DNA of 64,000 bases. Origin: JBEGHD01 sp049334165. GTDB taxonomy: Bacteria > Bacteroidota > Bacteroidia > Flavobacteriales_D > Sanyastnellaceae. Both the position numbers and the translations under genes were made by a program. The notes below the pieces were generated by a model. The model saw only the letters and a list, made by a program, of their open reading frames with translations. It was not told where the DNA came from and ran no database searches. Positions 59,610 to 64,000 of this stretch are shown in pieces (position 1 is the stretch's first letter; each line of letters begins with the position of its first letter). Location: the NCBI GenBank assembly GCA_049334165.1, contig JBEGHD010000013.1; one strand, written 5' to 3'.

Positions 59610-60071
59610 TCAGCTAACCAGATCTTTTATTTGCTCGGTGTGAGTCTTTGTCTTCACCTTATCTATGACATGTTCTATTTTTCCTTCTTCATCAATGATG
59701 AAAGTGGTTCTTAAGATTCCGTCAAATTTTTTACCCATAAATTGTTTTGGGCCCCACACTCCATACTTATTAATAATATCTTTTTCGGTATCGGCTATGA
59801 GGTCGAAATTGAGATCGTGTTTCTCTCTGAATTTTTTATGGCGCTTTTCGTCATCAGCACTAACTCCAACCACTTCAAATCCTTCCTTCTTCAGTTCTCC
59901 CAGGTTTTCGTTTAAGTTGCAGGCCTGAGCTGTGCATCCTGGAGTCATGTCTTTGGGGTAGAAATAGAGAATTAGCTTCTTGCCTTTAAAATCGTCTAGA
60001 GAGAGCTTTTTTCCGTCCTGGTTTACTCCTTCAAAATTTGGCGCTTTATCGCCCACATTTGGTTTACTCAT
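59610..60071 (-). CDS. bcp: Thiol peroxidase / peroxiredoxin Bcp (PrxQ)
   Basis: 153 residues. The peroxidatic Cys lies in KDMTPGCTAQACNLNENLG, with the second Cys five residues later as in the atypical 2-Cys PrxQ class. YFYPKD, GVSADDEKRHKKF and TTFIIDEEGKIEHV are other family blocks. It reduces hydrogen peroxide and organic hydroperoxides using thioredoxin. Cytoplasmic. Confidence 0.96.
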   Translation of the reverse strand: MSKPNVGDKAPNFEGVNQDGKKLSLDDFKGKKLILYFYPKDMTPGCTAQACNLNENLGELKKEGFEVVGVSADDEKRHKKFREKHDLNFDLIADTEKDIINKYGVWGPKQFMGKKFDGILRTTFIIDEEGKIEHVIDKVKTKTHTEQIKDLVS

Positions 60072-60371
60072 TTTTCAAAATTCTTTTGTTCGTAAAGTCG
60101 TTAACAATTCGTAGTCTTCAAAGTTGTCAGAAATCGATTAGTTATGGAAATTTGCCGAAAATAGTTGGAGTTTTGTCGATTCAAATCTGGGAATTAGCCT
60201 TAATCCAGTGGCTTCGATAAATTAACGTAAAGTAACGATGAATTTTAACATTTAAAAGATGAACAAATGGAATAAAATCCTGTACTTTACATTGGAATAC
60301 TGAAAACCGAAAAACATTTAAGAAAGTCTTAAATCTAGTTTCAAAATCTGAAATCAAAATCATGTGTTATT
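60072..60371. other. 300-base intergenic region before the giant repeat gene
   Basis: AT-rich, divergent between bcp and the repeat-protein gene. I see no ORF, RNA fold or clear TAnnTTTG box; CAAAATC occurs twice close to the start codon (AAAATCTGAAATCAAAATC). Confidence 0.4.
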
Positions 60372-63300
60372 ATGAGAACATCTACCTATTTGCTATCGCG
60401 GGTACTGCGTAGCATTTTATTTTGGAGTGCCCAAAATGGCATTCGTGCTTTATGTTTAACCCTGGCTATCGCCTCAAGTCATTTGTTAATGGCTCAGGTG
60501 AATCTTGAGCTAGAATGCCCTCAAGACATTGAAATCTCTTGTGAAGACGACTTAGACCCCGTTAACACTGGAGAAATATCATTTAACGACAGCTGCCTCG
60601 GAGGAGAGTTGGAAGCCGAAGTATCATACTCGGACGAGACTGTTTCTGCAGACGGTTGTACAGAAATTATCGAAAGAACTTTTACTGTATCTGCTTGCGG
60701 TGTAACTGATGAGTGCACGCAAACAATCACAGTCATTGACGATGTAGGCCCGGTTTTCCCAGAAGTGGAAGACATCACCGTGGCTTGTATCGATGATGTG
60801 CCAGATCAGGAAGAGCTTGAAGCCACTGATGAGTGCAGCGTGCAAATGCTGCCTGGTCCGTTCTTTCAAAGTGAAATAGGAAACCCGGTGGACAGCTGTG
60901 TGCTGACCATTGCTGAAGGCCTCGGACCGGACTGGTCGCTGTGGCTGCCAACTCTTTCGGAAGAGGGTCTAACTTCCGGAGTTAATTACGACTGGGTTGA
61001 CGAAGGAACGCTTGTGACTTATGCTGACGGAAGTGCCAGAATCACTGGTGCCGTTGTCAATATGAACAATCCTGATGAAGGATTTGAAGTGGACATGTGG
61101 TTCCAAAATGGAATGAACTGGGACGAGTGGAGTGCACTTGGCCGTTCTTATAAAGATGATGCTGGTCTTGCAGGTGATAACTACCTCGACTGGACCTACT
61201 ACGAACTTGTTGACGGAGTTTCTACCCTTACAGGTATTGGCGACCTCGCAGGTTCAAGCCTCAATTTGTATCACGCTCCGGATAGCTACTACTTCGGTTT
61301 TCAATGTGGAATTGGAGCCAATAACAAAAATGCCAATGAAGGTATGAGTGGTTGGTTCACTTACACAGGTACAGTGAATGGAGAATCAATTGAAGGAGCT
61401 GGAGACATCAATGTTGACAAAGAGTGCTTTACTCCAAATGATCAGCAAGAATGTGTTCACGACAACGAGTTTGTTTATGTGTGGATCGCTGAAGACGGTT
61501 GCGGAAACGTAACGATGCAAGAGCAGCACATTTACGTTAATGATTCAATCGCACCTGAATTTACTGTAGTTCCAGACGATGTTACTGTAGAATGTGACGA
61601 GGAACTACCTGCAGTTTTCGAAGGTGTTGAAGCCGTTGATAACTGCTCTGGAGATGTGAACATTGTTTACTCCGGTGAAACTGTAAATGGTGAAGGCTGC
61701 GAGTACACTGTTACACGCACCTGGATTGCTACAGATGAATGTGGTAACGATGCTATTTTCGAACAAACAATTACAGTTGTAGATACAACAGCTCCTGAGT
61801 TCACCTTCGTTCCTGAAGATGCAACTTACGAGTGCAGCGATGATTTTGAATTGGAGATGGCAACAGCCACTGACAATTGCTCTGAGAATGTGACAGTAAC
61901 AGTTGAAGAGTCAGTTGAAGGTGATGAGTGCTACAGCGAAATTACTCGTGTATTCACTGCCGATGACGGTTGTGGAAATATTTCGACTGCAACTCAGGTA
62001 ATTGTTATTGAAGATACCGAAGGACCAGTATTTGAAGAATTTGAAGTTTCTATTACTGCAGAATGCGGTGAGACAGATGACCTGATTCTTACAGCTACAG
62101 ATAACTGCTCTGAAGAGGTTGACGTGACTTATGAAGAAACACTTCAGTCTGGTGGTTGTGTTGGTGTGATTGTTCGCAGCTACACGGCAGTAGATGGATG
62201 TGGAAACGAAACTACGGCAACTCAATACATTACACTAGTTGATTCAGAAGCTCCGGAATTCGAAGGAGTACCTGAAAATATGACCGTAGAGTGTGATGAC
62301 CTTCCAGAAGTTCCAGAAGTGTCAGCGATTGACAACTGTGAAGGAGAAGTGGAAGTTGAGTGGTCTGAAGAAATTATTGAAGGAGATTGCCCAGAGAACT
62401 ACACTATCGTGTGGACCTGGACGGCAACCGACCTTTGTGAAAACTCAGCTTCAGTTTCTACTGAAATTACAGTACAGGATACAACGGATCCAGAATTTGT
62501 TGATTTCCCTGAAGACATGACAGTGGAGTGCGATGAGGAATTGGGTGAACCAGTTTTCCCATCTGCAACTGACAACTGTGATGAAGATGTAGAAATCGAA
62601 CTTACTGAAGTTGAAGAGCCAGGTGACTGCCCTAACAGCTACACTATCTTGCGCACCTTCCGTGGTTTTGATAACTGTGGTAATGAAGTGATGCAAGTTC
62701 AGACAATCAATGTAGTTGACACGACAGCTCCTGAATTCACTTCTGTACCAGAAGATGTAACCATCGAATGTGACGAAGAAGTTTCATCAATGATGGCAGA
62801 AGCTACTGACAACTGTGGTGAAGTTACTGTTACTTCTTCTGATGAAGTAGCTCAAGATGAGGAATGTCCTCAGGCAAGTGTAATTACTCGCACATTTACA
62901 GCAGAAGATGAGTGCGGAAATGTTTCTACAGCCACTCAGGTTATCAGCATTGTTGACACTACAGCTCCTGTTGTAGAAGGCACCATCGAAATTGATATGC
63001 CATGCGACATGGTGGATGATTCAGTGATGATTGAAGCAACTGATAACTGCGGAGATGTTTCGATTACATTCGAAGACACTCCAGTTTCAGGTGGATGTGC
63101 CGGCAAAATCATACGTGATTATGTTGTTGCTGATGAGTGTGGAAACACTACTGAGTTCCAGCAGATCATTACGTTGGTTGACGATGTTGCCCCAACTTTT
63201 GATAGCTTCCCAGAAGATGTAACTGTTGAATGTGGAGAGGTTCCTTCGAATGAAGGCCTTGATGTAGCGTTCAGTGACAACTGCACGGAAGTAACACTCG

Positions 63301-64000
63301 AATACAATGGTGAAGAAATTATTGAAGGTGACTGCCCTCAGAACTACACCATTGAACGCACATGGACACTCACTGACGAGTGTGACAACACTACAACAGC
63401 AACCTGGACTATCACTGTGGAAGACACCACTGCTCCAGTATTTGAAGTAGTGCCAGAAGACGTAACAATTGAATGTGATCAGGAACTTCCAACAGACGAA
63501 GCATCAGCTTTCGATAACTGTGGTGAAGTGATGATCTCATCATCAGATGAAATCACTGATGGCGAGTGCCCACAAGAATATGTGGTAACACGTACCTTCA
63601 CAGCAACTGATGAATGCGGAAACGCAAGTACAGCAGTACAAACAATCACAGTAGTTGACACAACTGCACCAGAGTTCACTTCAGTACCTGAAGATGTTAC
63701 TATCGAGTGCGATGCTGAAGTACCATCAATGATGGCAGAAGCAACAGACAACTGTGGAGCTGTAACTGTAACTTCTTCAGATGAAGTGTCAGCGGATAGC
63801 GTTTGCCCACAAGCAAGCACGATCACACGTACTTTCACAGCAGAAGATGAATGCGGAAACGTATCGACTGCCGTACAGGTGATTACAATTGTTGACACAA
63901 CTGCACCAGTAATTGAAGGTGAAATCGAAGTAGACATGCCATGCGACATGGTAGATGAGTCTATTTTGGTAGAAGCTTCAGACAACTGTGGTGAGGTGAC
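60372..64000 (+). CDS. Giant secreted Cys-rich HYR-like repeat protein (5' part; continues past window)
   Basis: Open for 1,209 codons from the ATG at 60372 to the window end. A long signal sequence (about 1-42, ending LLMAQ) is followed by HYR/Ig-like units of 75-80 residues. Each has a pattern like PEDVTIECD ... ATDNC ... CPQ.Y.ITRTFTATDECGN ... ITVVDTTAP, with four Cys per unit that could form two disulfides. Twelve units are counted. Between units 1 and 2 is a roughly 220-residue insert (about 157-376) containing GANNKNANEG, of a type seen in other Bacteroidota surface proteins. The protein is very acidic, suggesting calcium binding. It is probably a T9SS-exported adhesin or gliding-associated surface protein; the C-terminus that would prove this is outside. 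Confidence 0.9.
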   Translation, partial: MRTSTYLLSRVLRSILFWSAQNGIRALCLTLAIASSHLLMAQVNLELECPQDIEISCEDDLDPVNTGEISFNDSCLGGELEAEVSYSDETVSADGCTEIIERTFTVSACGVTDECTQTITVIDDVGPVFPEVEDITVACIDDVPDQEELEATDECSVQMLPGPFFQSEIGNPVDSCVLTIAEGLGPDWSLWLPTLSEEGLTSGVNYDWVDEGTLVTYADGSARITGAVVNMNNPDEGFEVDMWFQNGMNWDEWSALGRSYKDDAGLAGDNYLDWTYYELVDGVSTLTGIGDLAGSSLNLYHAPDSYYFGFQCGIGANNKNANEGMSGWFTYTGTVNGESIEGAGDINVDKECFTPNDQQECVHDNEFVYVWIAEDGCGNVTMQEQHIYVNDSIAPEFTVVPDDVTVECDEELPAVFEGVEAVDNCSGDVNIVYSGETVNGEGCEYTVTRTWIATDECGNDAIFEQTITVVDTTAPEFTFVPEDATYECSDDFELEMATATDNCSENVTVTVEESVEGDECYSEITRVFTADDGCGNISTATQVIVIEDTEGPVFEEFEVSITAECGETDDLILTATDNCSEEVDVTYEETLQSGGCVGVIVRSYTAVDGCGNETTATQYITLVDSEAPEFEGVPENMTVECDDLPEVPEVSAIDNCEGEVEVEWSEEIIEGDCPENYTIVWTWTATDLCENSASVSTEITVQDTTDPEFVDFPEDMTVECDEELGEPVFPSATDNCDEDVEIELTEVEEPGDCPNSYTILRTFRGFDNCGNEVMQVQTINVVDTTAPEFTSVPEDVTIECDEEVSSMMAEATDNCGEVTVTSSDEVAQDEECPQASVITRTFTAEDECGNVSTATQVISIVDTTAPVVEGTIEIDMPCDMVDDSVMIEATDNCGDVSITFEDTPVSGGCAGKIIRDYVVADECGNTTEFQQIITLVDDVAPTFDSFPEDVTVECGEVPSNEGLDVAFSDNCTEVTLEYNGEEIIEGDCPQNYTIERTWTLTDECDNTTTATWTITVEDTTAPVFEVVPEDVTIECDQELPTDEASAFDNCGEVMISSSDEITDGECPQEYVVTRTFTATDECGNASTAVQTITVVDTTAPEFTSVPEDVTIECDAEVPSMMAEATDNCGAVTVTSSDEVSADSVCPQASTITRTFTAEDECGNVSTAVQVITIVDTTAPVIEGEIEVDMPCDMVDESILVEASDNCGEV
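61791..62726 (+). repeat. HYR super-repeat 1 (four units, 936 bases)
   Basis: Units 3-6 of the giant protein: A (PEFTFVPEDATYEC), B (short, SGGCVGVIVRSY), C (EEIIEGDCPENYTI, with CEN instead of CGN) and D (DPEFVDFPEDMTVEC). The order A-B-C-D repeats in the next block. Confidence 0.75.
62727..63665 (+). repeat. HYR super-repeat 2 (four units, 939 bases)
   Basis: Units 7-10 repeat the A-B-C-D order: A (PEFTSVPEDVTIEC, MMAEATDNC), B (MPCDMVDDSVMIEATDNC, SGGCAGKIIRDY), C (EEIIEGDCPQNYTI with CDN) and D (PVFEVVPEDVTIEC). B in both blocks lacks PEDVT. Confidence 0.8.
63666..64000 (+). repeat. HYR super-repeat 3 (partial)
   Basis: Units 11 and the start of 12 are nearly the same as units 7 and 8 (PEFTSVPEDVTIEC, MMAEATDNCG; then MPCDMVDES). 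DNA identity to super-repeat 2 is high but not perfect, with many silent changes. Confidence 0.8.

Noticed and set aside
61132..63985. Several ORFs of 60-170 codons in the terminal region on both strands
   Set aside because: They lie inside the single open frame of the giant repeat protein, which runs from 60372 to the window end.

Overview
This window reads as a free-living, probably aquatic member of the Bacteroidota, most likely Flavobacteriales (possibly near Cryomorphaceae; that rank is inference). The evidence is two proteins with type IX secretion (T9SS) sorting tails, a complete Bat (aerotolerance) operon, a fused E1 alpha/beta 2-oxoacid dehydrogenase, the small DUF4295 protein directly after rpmG, many lipoproteins, mostly absent Shine-Dalgarno sequences, and repeated TAnnTTTG boxes of the Bacteroidetes -7 type upstream of genes.

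Layout. 1-4.2 kb: the end of a TolC-like channel, a CusB-like metal-efflux adaptor and an AtoE-type fatty-acid transporter. 4.2-7.4 kb (minus): a lipoprotein and a secreted FG-GAP/T9SS protein. 7.5-18.7 kb: DUF423, pckA, a TPR protein, maf, guaA, a LysM/PBP1-like protein, hemF and a SpoIIE-type phosphatase sensor. 18.7-22 kb (minus): a LolA-like carrier and FtsK. 22.2-26.6 kb: rpmG, DUF4295, ftsY, rimO, an unknown gene, a strongly structured noncoding RNA candidate, and queE. 26.6-31 kb (minus): a PaaE-like reductase, a TlpA-like thioredoxin, a DUF4412-like protein and the fused E1. 31.2-43.7 kb: dapF, a DUF4105/Lnb-like membrane protein, YceI, pirin, a Crp/Fnr regulator, envelope proteins, kdsA, a T9SS protein, a PIG-V-like glycosyltransferase and an FkbM methyltransferase. 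44.1 kb: tRNA-Ala(GGC), followed by a 660-base noncoding stretch with two candidate small RNAs. 44.8-53.3 kb (minus): moxR-DUF58-BatD-like-batA-batB-batC-batD-batE, nearly all translationally coupled. 53.5-57.3 kb: a DUF4442 gene and thrS-infC-rpmI-rplT. 57.4-60.1 kb (minus): a TPR lipoprotein, recA and bcp. 60.4 kb to the end: the first 1,209 codons of a giant cysteine-rich repeat protein that runs off the window.

Most of the window is ordinary chromosomal backbone; no insertion sequence, prophage, integrase or CRISPR array was seen. The least explained signals are noncoding. (i) A roughly 190-nt RNA candidate upstream of queE has its ends joined by a perfect 14-bp stem and further nested stems, resembling 6S RNA. 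(ii) Three loci share a box ending TTTGGTTAAGG placed directly before a strong intrinsic terminator, which suggests an undescribed small-RNA family. (iii) The terminal repeat protein is built from four-domain super-repeats of 936/939 bases. infC uses an ATA start with a perfect AGGAGG, which is unusual in this SD-poor genome.
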